Source of the DNA: Burkholderia sp. WSM2232
Lineage (GTDB): Bacteria > Pseudomonadota > Gammaproteobacteria > Burkholderiales > Burkholderiaceae
Assembly (NCBI RefSeq): GCF_000472545.1
Contig: NZ_AWZV01000007.1
Coordinates: 167 to 64,166, forward strand
Direction of reading: 5' to 3'
Length of the DNA stretch: 64,000 nucleotides
The notes under the pieces were generated by a model. The model saw only the letters and a program-made list of their open reading frames with translations. It did not search any database and was not told where the DNA came from. Position numbers and translations under genes: made by a program. This document shows positions 1 through 8,240 of this stretch, one piece after another. Numbering within the stretch: the stretch's first letter is position 1; each line of letters starts with the position of its first letter.

Positions 1-308
1 GGACGCTCCAGCACCTGCACGATCACCACATTGCCTTCGGTTGCGATCTTGACGTCGTTGAAGAAGCCCGTAGCGTACAGCGCGCGAATGGCTTCGGACG
101 CCTTGTCGTCGTTGAACGTGTCGCCCTGCTTGATTGGCAGATACTCGAACACGGTACCACGTTCGACGCGTTGCAATCCCTCGATCCGGATGCCAGCGAC
201 TACGAGGGAACCGGTAGCATACGCCGGCGGGGTGCCCCAGATAAGAGCGGCACACGCAAATGCCTTCGCACAATGGAAAGGTAGACTTCGGAATCTGGTC
301 AATTTCAT
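1..308 (-). CDS. BamA-like outer-membrane assembly protein, N-terminus only (runs off the window)
   Basis: Reading the minus strand from the ATG at 306-308 gives about 102 codons with no stop before the window edge. Residues 1-32 look like a signal peptide (positive start, hydrophobic core, PAYA cleavage-like end). They are followed by a POTRA-type segment with the hallmark BamA strings IEGLQRVERGTVFEYLPIKQ and RALYATGFFNDVKI, and then a strand ending VVIVQVLERP. BamA folds beta-barrel proteins into the outer membrane, and its POTRA domains bind the BAM lipoproteins. In Burkholderia the main bamA sits between rseP and ompH/skp; here the upstream neighbours are unrelated accessory genes, so I infer a second copy. 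It cannot be seen whether the barrel is intact. The family call is strong; the paralogue call is an inference. Confidence 0.82.
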   Translation of the reverse strand, partial: MKLTRFRSLPFHCAKAFACAALIWGTPPAYATGSLVVAGIRIEGLQRVERGTVFEYLPIKQGDTFNDDKASEAIRALYATGFFNDVKIATEGNVVIVQVLER

Positions 309-615
309 TTAGGACTCAAAATTGTCTATAACATGACCGAACCGACGCGTGTGAACGATCGGTCCGGGAGTCGCTGGTTTAGCCCCGGGACGGCTGAAGG
401 ACAGCCGTTACTCGTGTGGATGGACCTCGAAAGATATGGTCCTGTGTCTATCAGTAAGCGAGGCCTGGCAGATGCGCCAACCAGGTGGTCGGATGGCGTG
501 AGCAGTAGAAGGAAGGCCCTCTGGCAGACGTAGAGGCCGGAAAATCCGTTGTGCCCGCATCGAAACTCGCCGCCGCTATTAGCACGCTCAGAAGCACTGC
601 CATGACCTTGCCCCC
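309..615. other. Intergenic stretch, nothing recognised
   Basis: About 300 bases lie between the bamA-like start and the frameshifted gene. Short open frames exist on both strands, but none has a ribosome site plus a recognisable protein. It should contain the promoter of the bamA-like gene; no convincing -35/-10 pair was picked out. Confidence 0.4.
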
Positions 616-1037
616 CTACAGACGGAACTCGCGAATCGCCCGCTCCAGTGACACATACACCTCGTTGCTGAACGCGAGGCCGGGCGTGTCAGGCAGGCTG
701 ACAATGTCCACGCTCGCGACATACGTCCATCCTTCAATGTCAATGTGCGGCCCGAACAGCACGGCGGCTCCCAGTTCGCCTTCGGCGACCAGCCATAGGC
801 CGGCAACTCGAGCGGCTCGCCTTCCTTATCCAGCTCCACAAGGCGGGGGGAGTGAGGTGTAAGCGGTGTGGAGAGCGTCTGTTGAAGTTTTGGGCGCGTG
901 TGAATGGGAAACTTCCATCGGAAGGATGCAAGTTCCTCTGTACACAGTCCATTGAAATGACCGGCTAACGCTTGCCATGCAAAGTCCTGCTTTGCCGGGT
1001 CAAGGTTCTTCTTGTCTGCATTGGTGAACTGGTTCAT
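616..1037 (-). pseudogene. Frameshifted small gene of unknown function
   Basis: From the ATG at 1035-1037 the minus strand reads a plausible protein as far as the string LPAYGWSP, near base 782. There the frame breaks. A shift of one base restores a clearly protein-like continuation containing GELGAAVLFGPHIDIEGW and ending in ERAIREFRL with a stop at 616-618. Joined, the product would be about 140 residues. The simplest explanation is one missing base around 780-784, either a true mutation or a sequencing error. Without the correction, the first frame runs on into low-quality sequence to about 588. I do not recognise the family; the fused sequence looks soluble. It lies downstream of the DUF6387-like gene on the same strand, 240 bases away. 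Confidence 0.6.
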
Positions 1038-1277
1038 AAAAGGACTCTTTGATATCAGGTTGAAGAAGTTGCGGGCGCGTACATCCGGGAGGCGGGTCGC
1101 GCAGCAAATCGGAGCACCCCACTGGCGGCGACCCTGGCCTGAAACGGATACCCAGATTTAAAGCCATTCAGGTCGGTCTGTCGCGGCACTGATTTCGGCG
1201 CAAAGCGTGCCTTAACGCCCTTCGTCGTAGTTTGGCGGCAAGACGTCCAGGCGCGGACGCCGCCCAGATGGCAACTG

Positions 1278-2162
1278 TCATTTGCCTCCCGTCTTCGAGT
1301 CGCGCACCTGGTCCACCAGTACCGATAGGGTCTGCGGCTTCATCAGCGACAAGGCTAGCGGCGCGACAGTACGACGTACCTTATCGGCGGGACTGGCAAG
1401 TTCAATGTCATCCGGAAAGAGGTGCAGACCTATTTCGTTCAGGGTGAATTTCTTGTTTCCCAACAATCCAATGATCCTAAGGTCGAGATAGGCCAGCACT
1501 CTATTGCGGTGCCATTTATCAAAATCGCGTTGTTTGAATGGGCTTCGCATATCTTTAATTCCAGTGTGCTTCCTGAGTTTCTGCACGGTTGATGCCATAT
1601 CTTTGAGGATCGTCTCTGTCGGAGCGAGCAAGTTCACGCGGAAATAGGCATAGCCGTCCTCGCGGATGCGCTTCCCATCGCTGTCGATCAGTGTCCTGTA
1701 GGGCTGACTGCCAAGTTGGTAAAGCTGGCAGTCGGCCGGGAGTGCACTGCCGCCCGTGTCCGGCTCAGAATGACGCGCCACGGCGTCAGAAGAGCAGCTC
1801 GCTGCACGCACGTTCAGTTGCATTTCGCTTAAGTTGTTCACCGTCACCTCCATGACGGCCCGTTGTCGATCGACCGTGTCATCCAAACACAGCCGAGACC
1901 CGTCGACGGCCGGCAAGAGCGGTTGCTGAATCCGCCTCATGCATTTCCGATAAAGCGCGTCGACATGTGCCAGCTGAGCCGCTTCACCATCAGGAAAGGG
2001 AAAGCGACCGTTCCGTAGCTGCTCTGCTTCGAACAAATCGAATTCTCGAGGGATCAGGTTTGATGCCCACCTTAAAGCACTGAACTTCTCCGTCCCCTCG
2101 TACTTCGTAATATCGAAAAAGGACGGGATAGAGGAATGAGGATTACCCATTAGGCGATCCAT
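1278..2162 (-). CDS. DUF6387-like hypothetical protein
   Basis: This is a 294-residue soluble protein. Near the N-terminus it has the pattern SFFDITKYEGTEKFSALRW, and near the C-terminus KWHRNRVLAYLDLRIIGLL followed by a LFPDD...PADKVRRTVAPLA segment. This layout (an F-D-x-x-K-Y entry motif and a conserved C-terminal helix pair around L-F-P-D) is what I recall for DUF6387 proteins, which are scattered on accessory regions of Proteobacteria and have no known function. The first ATG is at 2160-2162; a second in-frame ATG twelve bases further in could equally be the start, and neither has a strong ribosome site. The base composition is less GC-biased than the catabolic genes further on, which fits horizontally acquired DNA. 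Confidence 0.6.
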   Translation of the reverse strand: MDRLMGNPHSSIPSFFDITKYEGTEKFSALRWASNLIPREFDLFEAEQLRNGRFPFPDGEAAQLAHVDALYRKCMRRIQQPLLPAVDGSRLCLDDTVDRQRAVMEVTVNNLSEMQLNVRAASCSSDAVARHSEPDTGGSALPADCQLYQLGSQPYRTLIDSDGKRIREDGYAYFRVNLLAPTETILKDMASTVQKLRKHTGIKDMRSPFKQRDFDKWHRNRVLAYLDLRIIGLLGNKKFTLNEIGLHLFPDDIELASPADKVRRTVAPLALSLMKPQTLSVLVDQVRDSKTGGK

Positions 2163-3179
2163 TATCGAAAATGACCGAAACTGCTGCGAAGAAAGATGCC
2201 AAAGATCTTCTTGCGCAGATTCTTGAATACAAGAGCCCCGTCAGGGACTCGACCTCGCGACGGCACAAAGCGCCAACGCCAGAGCTAACTAACCTTGCCA
2301 TACGGGCTCCCTATGATTTGCACCACGTTCGCGTGCGAACCAGACGTACTCGTGACGGGACGAGTGGACAGACCTCCGGGCAAGGAGGGCAGGATACGGC
2401 AAAGAAAAGTCGGGTTAAAAACGGTGTGGGACATCGTGGTCACCTCTCTGAGTAATGTTGCGCTCCCGCGAATTCAGGCAGTCCAGATCAGACTGTGCTC
2501 CGGGCGCGCAACCATTAGAGCTCGAAACCGGCCCATCTGTCATGGCAAAGGAATCGTCCCTGTTCCATGCCGCACACGTTCGGCAACGCAACAGAACAGT
2601 GCGTCAGGCGGGTAGAGAAAGGTCATTCCGTCGCCGTATTAACTAATCGGTGAACCGCCCGTATCGCCGCAAGTCATCGTCTCCTCAAGGTGGTGGCCGG
2701 AGAACTTGACGCAAGTGGTAGTCAACACGCCGGTCGACCGAACCGGTTTCTGGGGCTGGCGTGAGTCGGGACCTCCTTGTTGATGGCGTCAGAGCCTCTG
2801 CCTTGCTCGCTCGTTTTAGAGGAAGACCTCAACATGTCTCTCAGAACGAAGGCGTTCCTCGCGCCCGACCTCGCCAAAGAATTGAGCAACCATCTTCGTG
2901 TTAAGCGAATGAGAATGATGTTCGTTGCTTATGCCGCCTGATGACATAGCGGGGGACGTCGGTACGGGCCGCACAGCTTCGTACCTGGAACACAAAAGGG
3001 AAGGTGACAATTGTCGTGCAGACGGCGTCCGCGCCTGCACGTCTTGCCGTCTAACTGCGACGAAGGGCATTTCGGCATGCTTTCGCGCGGGAATTCGTGC
3101 CGCGACAGACCGACCTGAATGGCGTTAAATGCTAACTGTCTCGTGTTTGAGCGAGCCTTTCCATTCAGGAGCAACAGGC
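2163..3179. other. Long stretch without a supported gene
   Basis: About 1 kb. A plus-strand frame starts at 2171, only eight bases from the divergent DUF6387-like start. It begins MTETAAKKDAKDLLAQILEY, which looks protein-like for about 25 residues, then becomes arginine-rich and uninformative, suggesting a remnant. Other short frames near 2300-2640 and 2820-3130 have no recognisable motif. No insertion-sequence ends or tRNA were seen. The region reads as decayed accessory DNA. Confidence 0.4.
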
Positions 3180-3521
3180 ATGAAAGAAAATCGCTATAGC
3201 CAGTCCAATCGGACTTTCCGTTTCGATCTCCGCCATTGTGACGGAGGGCTGACTGTTCACTGGCGTCGCTGCTTGACCCGGCCCCTTTGCCAAGCCTCGC
3301 AACGCGAAGCATCGCCAGATGCAGTTACCCCGGATGCCGGCGATCTCGCGGTCTGGCTAGGCACCAACACCATATACAGAAGTACGGACAGCTTGAAACT
3401 CGACTTTGACGGCATCAGCGGCGTTGATCTGTCCGTCGGCGTAGGGCGGGACCGCGGCGACTTTCACGTGTCCGCAAGCGCAGGCATATGCAGGGAAGAA
3501 TCAAGGGTCGAAAAAGCATAG
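3180..3521 (+). pseudogene. Decayed copy of the small outer-membrane barrel gene at 3900
   Basis: The leader and start of this segment align base for base with the intact gene 720 bases downstream. Both have GGAGCAACA just before an ATGAAA start, then a CTATAGCC block, a TTTC-rich signal-peptide coding stretch and a CGGAG junction. Relative to the intact copy there is one extra base within the first ten codons, so the frame from the ATG is nonsense, while the shifted frame encodes a signal-peptide-like string (GLSVSISAIV) before hitting TGA stops near 3249. Similarity fades after about 3310. From the ATG the remaining open frame ends at 3521. I read this as an old tandem duplicate that has lost function. 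Confidence 0.55.
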
Positions 3522-3899
3522 ACCGCGAGAAGTGAAGAAAAATGGACAGAGGTTTTGGTGTGCAGCAGTACGTTTAAGGCGAGCAAAACATTACTCACGA
3601 GAACCACAATTCTCGGAGCATGTTTTCAGTCGGCGTCCAATCTGGTTTCCAGGCAATTTACCGGACGCTGACGTGATTTTGACGCCTCCGTGTGGATCCG
3701 GCGGGCAGTCACACGCGACATGAATCGATTGCCGCGAGCCGAAAAAGAGCATGCGAGATGAGCAGCATGCAGTCGGCCGGCAGCTAAGTAATTTTCAACT
3801 GAGGGCGCAGTCAAGTTCTCCCGAATAGGTAGTTCTTGTCCCTTCTCACCACGAAGTATCCGTGTGCGAACGCGCCTTCTTATTTCTGGAGCAACAAGT

Positions 3900-4493
3900 A
3901 TGAAAAAAGTGGCTATAGCCGGGCTGATGGGCCTGTCCATTTCTGTCTCCGCCGTTGCGTCGGAGAGCGGGTTTTACCTTGGCGGCGCTGGTGGTCCTGG
4001 CGGACTAGTCAGCCTCTTTTCTCAGGTAAACGGTGGCCACCAGTCTGGTCGTAGAGTACTTCATCTCGACAACAAGAACATTAATAGCGCAGGTAAGGCG
4101 TTTGCTGGCTGGGAAATGAAGTTGCCCGATAATAAGAGCAGCATCGGTATGGAACTCGATGCAATGGGACTGGGACTGTTGAACCAGAATTATCTTTCCA
4201 AGCCAGCGTGGGGTGGCGCTCTATCGGCGAAATACTCTTTGGAGCCAGTTGACCAGGTCAAAGTCTTTCTCAAGGCCGGCGCCTCAGCGATTAGCCTCGA
4301 CAACGGGAGCGGGGGCAGGCAATGGGCCATTGCACCTGCTGTCGGGGTAGGCGCGTCATATGACGTCAGCGAGCATCTCTCAGTGCGGCTAGAGGGGCAA
4401 GCGCTTGAGGGCGACCGGCGCGTGGCACGCGACAGCACGGGTGGCCTGAATGCGGTCGGATTGGTGACCGCCGGCTTCCAGTATAGTTTCTGA
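3900..4493 (+). CDS. Small outer-membrane beta-barrel protein
   Basis: This is a 197-residue protein. The ATG at 3900 is preceded by TCTGGAGC at a good distance and begins a clear Sec signal peptide (MKKVAIAGLMGLSISVSAVA, cleavage after ASA/AVA). The mature part is glycine-rich with alternating hydrophobic residues, as in OmpA-like or Opa-like eight-stranded barrels: FYLGGAGGPGG, KAFAGWEMKL, VKVFLKAGASAISL, VGVGASYDVSEHLSVRLEGQ. It ends in FQYSF with the terminal phenylalanine needed for BAM-dependent insertion. No plug or ligand domain is present. A decayed duplicate lies just upstream and an RcsB-like regulator just downstream. The exact function is unknown; the outer-membrane barrel call is solid. 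Confidence 0.75.
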   Translation: MKKVAIAGLMGLSISVSAVASESGFYLGGAGGPGGLVSLFSQVNGGHQSGRRVLHLDNKNINSAGKAFAGWEMKLPDNKSSIGMELDAMGLGLLNQNYLSKPAWGGALSAKYSLEPVDQVKVFLKAGASAISLDNGSGGRQWAIAPAVGVGASYDVSEHLSVRLEGQALEGDRRVARDSTGGLNAVGLVTAGFQYSF

Positions 4494-4751
4494 CCTCCGA
4501 AAAGCTGCCCTAAGTGTATTGCGGCACGCACGTCTTATCTAGCGTCGCGTCTCTTGTCGCGTCTCTTGACAGTGACGTTCACCTTGCAGGCTTCGCGCAG
4601 GGTGACGCCTACTGGCGGAGCATAACGTGTGTGCCGCTCGAGCAGCAACTCGCCTTTGCAACGAGCCCGCTCCCGCTCACCAGCATGCTTCGCGTGATGG
4701 TGAGCTCTCTGCGGCAATCACAATCTCGGTTGACTCTTAACAACGACGTCC

Positions 4752-5423
4752 ATGTGCACTAAGGTCATCTACGCGGGCAGACACCCCGTGATTTCGGCAG
4801 GTATAGTTTCCATCATCGACCGGCTCGAAAATACGGAACTTGCAGGTTCCGCCGATCACTGTTCCAGTGCTCTACGTCTCGCAGACAAGGTCTTTTTCGA
4901 CGTACTTGTCACTGACACGAGCGTACCGGCACCCGGAGACGGCGAATGGCGTCCCCTTGTATGCCTTATCCGCGATCGACATCCAGAAAAAGGTGTTGTT
5001 CTTCATTCGTGCAATAGCAATGCAGCGTACCTGTCAACGCTATTGAGCCGCGGGGTTGATGTGTTGGTCGACTCGTTCGATATTATCGAGCACTTAGGTG
5101 AGGCCATCTCGGCAGCCGAACGCGGTGACAGTTACCTGTCGCCCCGATTGAGGTCGACCGTTGAGGGGCACTTACGTGCTCGCGGAAAGCCGACGCCTCT
5201 TTCAAATATCGAGATCGATGTGCTGCATCTGTTGATGGCGGGCCTCAGCGTCAGCGAAATCGCGAAAAAGCGCTTCCGCGCCAAGCAGTCGATCAGCACG
5301 TGCAAGTGCAGCGCAATGGCCAAGCTTGGCGTCGCCAGTGACGCCCAGCTTTTCAGTCTGTTATCCATCGAGGACGTCAGCCTGCTCGCAGCGTTGAAAA
5401 GCACGGTCCCGGCCGGTGTCTGA
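4752..5423 (+). CDS. RcsB-like response regulator with a degenerate receiver domain
   Basis: This 223-residue protein is laid out like RcsB/NarL: a receiver domain (about 1-125) and a LuxR-type helix-turn-helix (about 150-215). The DNA-binding part reads LSNIEIDVLHLLMAGLSVSEIAKK, then a recognition helix leading to SAMAKLGV, very close to the RcsB pattern. In the receiver the phospho-acceptor strand DVLVTDTSVP keeps an aspartate. The usual acidic pair after the first strand (A-D-D-H-P in RcsB) reads A-G-R-H-P, and the conserved lysine position reads V-D-S-F. Magnesium binding and phosphorylation are therefore doubtful, so it may act constitutively or through a partner. No kinase gene is adjacent. 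The ATG at 4752 has no strong ribosome site, so the start is less certain than the family. Confidence 0.8.
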   Translation: MCTKVIYAGRHPVISAGIVSIIDRLENTELAGSADHCSSALRLADKVFFDVLVTDTSVPAPGDGEWRPLVCLIRDRHPEKGVVLHSCNSNAAYLSTLLSRGVDVLVDSFDIIEHLGEAISAAERGDSYLSPRLRSTVEGHLRARGKPTPLSNIEIDVLHLLMAGLSVSEIAKKRFRAKQSISTCKCSAMAKLGVASDAQLFSLLSIEDVSLLAALKSTVPAGV

Positions 5424-5776
5424 CTTCTAGCCAGGACAAATCTGCGCGGCCCCGAAACAGGGCAATCTTGCATTGCCGTATCTGGAAAACGGCTACCGCT
5501 TCTTCAGCCCGGCACTGATGCGATGCAACCGTCCGGACGATCGGAGTCCATTCATCGTTGCAGATGCAACGGGTTTGACAAGCACACAGCGCTGCAGTCA
5601 TACCCCGCTGAGGCGTCCGTCGTGTTTCCGTTGTCGAGAGTTGGCGAAGCGGTCACAAACGGGCAGACGATCGATTCCGGTGGACCGGCCGCCATACCCC
5701 GCATCGAAGGTACTCGAAGTGCGCCCACGTGTACCCGAGCGAGCGCGCTATCGGCTATCTGAGCTGCTAGTTGTTT
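5424..5776. other. Intergenic stretch between convergent genes, nothing recognised
   Basis: About 350 bases separate the RcsB-like stop from the stop of the minus-strand Sua5-like gene. Short overlapping frames are present on both strands, but none is convincing, and no clear terminator hairpin with a T-run was seen. Confidence 0.4.
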
Positions 5777-6505
5777 TTAGCGGGCGAGCTCGAACTCTTT
5801 CAGATGACCAGACGGCAGAACATCGCGGCCAGGGTCCGCCGGAAGTTCGATACCGTACTCCCGTCGAACAGCATCGACGATCAGTTCGTAGCAGGTTCCA
5901 ATACGCACCACCTCAACCTCGGGGAAACGCATGATGGTTACTGAGCGTCCGTAGTGGTGATACTTGCGCAGCCCATAGTCCAGCACAATGTCTGCGGCAG
6001 CGCGGATTTCCGGCTGGAGATCGTCGGCCCGGAACCTTTGACCCGTACCGCTCAGGTTTGCAGAGGAGCCAAATAGAGGCTGTACTTCTTCGCGGCTAAG
6101 ACGCGTCAACTCGGCATATACGGGGCCCGCATTGAGCAGCATGGCAATCGTGCCATTTGCCGTGCTCGCTTCCAGCAGTTCGGGATCGACTTTACGCAGC
6201 AAGGGGTGGTGGGTATTGCACGGCGCGATCACGCCCAAAGGAAGGTTGTAGTCGATAGTAATCGTCTCGATGATGTCCTGCGAACGTCGATCGAGCTTAT
6301 GTACTTCACGTTGGGTGACGGCGTCGCCGATGAGGGCGTTTCTCTTATGACTTCCGCGCTTCTTCGTGTCGAAGATCTTCTTCAGCGCCTGAGTGGTTCC
6401 CCCGATCATCCCATAGCCGACATCATTGGGCCAAATGGCTACTCCGCCCTGTTTAATGACATCAAAAACGCGGCGAACGTCACCGGGAATGTCCAGTCGT
6501 GGCAT
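5777..6505 (-). CDS. Sua5/YciO/YrdC family protein (threonylcarbamoyl-AMP synthase-like paralogue)
   Basis: This 242-residue protein has the YrdC fold signature. The N-terminal GGVAIWPNDVGYGMIGGT loop corresponds to the P-T-D/S-x-Y-G nucleotide site. It is followed by KKRGSHKRNALIG, matching the lysine-arginine binding strand, LLNAGPVY, and the GSSANLSG motif that closes the site in TsaC/Sua5. Family members form threonylcarbamoyl-AMP for the tRNA t6A modification, but the housekeeping copy normally lies elsewhere, and this one is the last gene of a catabolic operon, 95 bases after the acyl-CoA ligase. The usual proline-threonine is replaced by proline-asparagine in the first motif. I infer a specialised paralogue whose substrate may not be threonine. 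A second close relative in this window (18661) is broken by fusion to a porin. Confidence 0.78.
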   Translation of the reverse strand: MPRLDIPGDVRRVFDVIKQGGVAIWPNDVGYGMIGGTTQALKKIFDTKKRGSHKRNALIGDAVTQREVHKLDRRSQDIIETITIDYNLPLGVIAPCNTHHPLLRKVDPELLEASTANGTIAMLLNAGPVYAELTRLSREEVQPLFGSSANLSGTGQRFRADDLQPEIRAAADIVLDYGLRKYHHYGRSVTIMRFPEVEVVRIGTCYELIVDAVRREYGIELPADPGRDVLPSGHLKEFELAR

Positions 6506-6599
6506 TGCTTTCTCCAGTTATATAAAGAATCTGGCGCTTTACGGCGTCAGCACTACCTCGTGCGCTGAGCGCACGGTCAGAACAGTAGGGCAGCAATAT

Positions 6600-8216
6600 C
6601 TACTGCTTAAGGTGCTGTCGAAGTGTGGCTTTGACAACCTTGCCTGTCGCGGTGTGGGGAAGCTCCTCGACAAAGTGGACTTCATCGGGCACCCACCATC
6701 GCGAGACCCGGGTGCAGAGGTGAGACACCAGGTCTTCTCTGGACGGCGAAGTGCCGGGTCGAGCGACCACGAACAGGACGGGGCGCTCGCCCCATCGCTC
6801 GTCATTGCGAGCAACGGCCGCAGCTTCGCAAACGTCGGGATGGGACATCGCGGCGTTCTCGAGCGTAACGGAGCTGATCCATTCGCCTCCCGACTTGATG
6901 ATGTCCTTTGCGCGATCGACGATCTCGACGACACCAGATGCCTCCACTGTCGCAATGTCACCTGTCTCGAACCAGTCGCTATTGGTGCTCTTTGATTCGA
7001 CAAAGGGAACGGTGAAGTATGTCGACGCAATCCATGGACCGCGAACCTGCAACCGTCCGGAGGTCTCTCCATCGTGAGTCAAGGTTCGATCGTTGTCGTC
7101 GACAATGCGCGTCTCTACACCGAAGAGTGGCTTGCCTTGCTTCAGGCGCTGATTGGCGGGCGTTGTGCCTTCTGGAGCAATTGAGGCAGGCGCCGGACAG
7201 CGATGGGTCAGCCCGACCGGGCTGGTTTCTGTCATCCCCCATGCGTGGATAACCTCAACGCCGTGCCTATGAAAACGATCGGCCATAATCTGCGGACATG
7301 CTGCGCCGCCGATGGCCACCCGTTCCAGCGGGGCGAGGGTCTCCTTCTGTTCGTTGAGCCAGTCCAACAACGAGCCCCATACTGTTGGTACGCCCGCAGT
7401 GAACGTTACTTTTTCACCGGTGATGAGCCAGTAGAGACTGGCGGCATCGAGTTTTTGCCCCGGCAGGACAAGTCGTGCGCCAACCATCGGGGCGGCGTGC
7501 GGTAGGCCCCAACCATTGACGTGAAACATAGGGACGACCGGCATGACGGTCGCGTGCTCACCGAGGTTGAACACGTCGGGCGCGCAGACCGCCAACGCAT
7601 GAAGCACAGTGGAACGGTGGCTGTAGAGCACGCCCTTCGGATCGCCGGTCGTGCCTGACGTGTAGCAGATTCCCGACGCGTCCTTCTCGTCCAGACATGG
7701 CCAATCGAACGTGCCATCGTGCGGCGCGATGACTTCCTCGTAGCACTCGAATTGTTCTGCGATGGCCTCGGCCGGCATGGAATTCGCCGCACACATCACG
7801 ACGACGCGCTCCACGGAACGAAGGCGCTGCCGCAGACCTATTACCAATCCAACGAAGCTTGGGTCCACGAACAACACACGGTCACCGGCGTGGTTGATGA
7901 TATAGACGATCTGGTCCGGGAAAAGCCGGGGATTGATGGTGTGGCAGACGAAGCCCGCGCCGGACACTCCGTAATAAATTTCCAGATGCCGATGGTCGTT
8001 CCACCCGAGCGTTCCGACGCGCTCGGAGCTTTGCAGTCCCCAGGAGCTAAGGGCATTCGCCAGTTTCCCACTTCGTTCGCAGACCTCGGCGTAGCTCGTG
8101 CGATGAAGCGAACCGTCGCTTACCCGCGAGACGATTTCAGTCGACCCATGACAGGCCGCCGCATGACGAATGATCGACGATATAAGTAGCGGTTGGTCCA
8201 TCATCGTAGAGCGCAT
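6600..8216 (-). CDS. Acyl-CoA ligase (AMP-forming), AlkK-like
   Basis: This 538-residue member of the ANL superfamily activates a carboxylic acid with ATP and CoA. The P-loop YTSGTTGDPKG lies at about 190-200, the A5-type motif HAWGMTETSP at about 326, the A7-type aspartate in WFETGDIA at about 420, the hinge DRAKDIIKSGGEW at about 435, and the catalytic lysine in the C-terminal PHTATGKVVK. The overall pattern (VPMFHVNGWG, GVPTVW) resembles the medium/long-chain AlkK group. That group also includes many enzymes acting on short or branched acids, so the substrate is open. The ATG at 8216 has GGAGA eleven bases upstream. The gene starts 24 bases after the MFS carrier in the operon. In context it could activate the acid released by the C-C lyase (inference). 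Confidence 0.88.
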   Translation of the reverse strand: MRSTMMDQPLLISSIIRHAAACHGSTEIVSRVSDGSLHRTSYAEVCERSGKLANALSSWGLQSSERVGTLGWNDHRHLEIYYGVSGAGFVCHTINPRLFPDQIVYIINHAGDRVLFVDPSFVGLVIGLRQRLRSVERVVVMCAANSMPAEAIAEQFECYEEVIAPHDGTFDWPCLDEKDASGICYTSGTTGDPKGVLYSHRSTVLHALAVCAPDVFNLGEHATVMPVVPMFHVNGWGLPHAAPMVGARLVLPGQKLDAASLYWLITGEKVTFTAGVPTVWGSLLDWLNEQKETLAPLERVAIGGAACPQIMADRFHRHGVEVIHAWGMTETSPVGLTHRCPAPASIAPEGTTPANQRLKQGKPLFGVETRIVDDNDRTLTHDGETSGRLQVRGPWIASTYFTVPFVESKSTNSDWFETGDIATVEASGVVEIVDRAKDIIKSGGEWISSVTLENAAMSHPDVCEAAAVARNDERWGERPVLFVVARPGTSPSREDLVSHLCTRVSRWWVPDEVHFVEELPHTATGKVVKATLRQHLKQ

Positions 8217-8240
8217 CTTCAGGATCTCCGTCGGTGGCGC

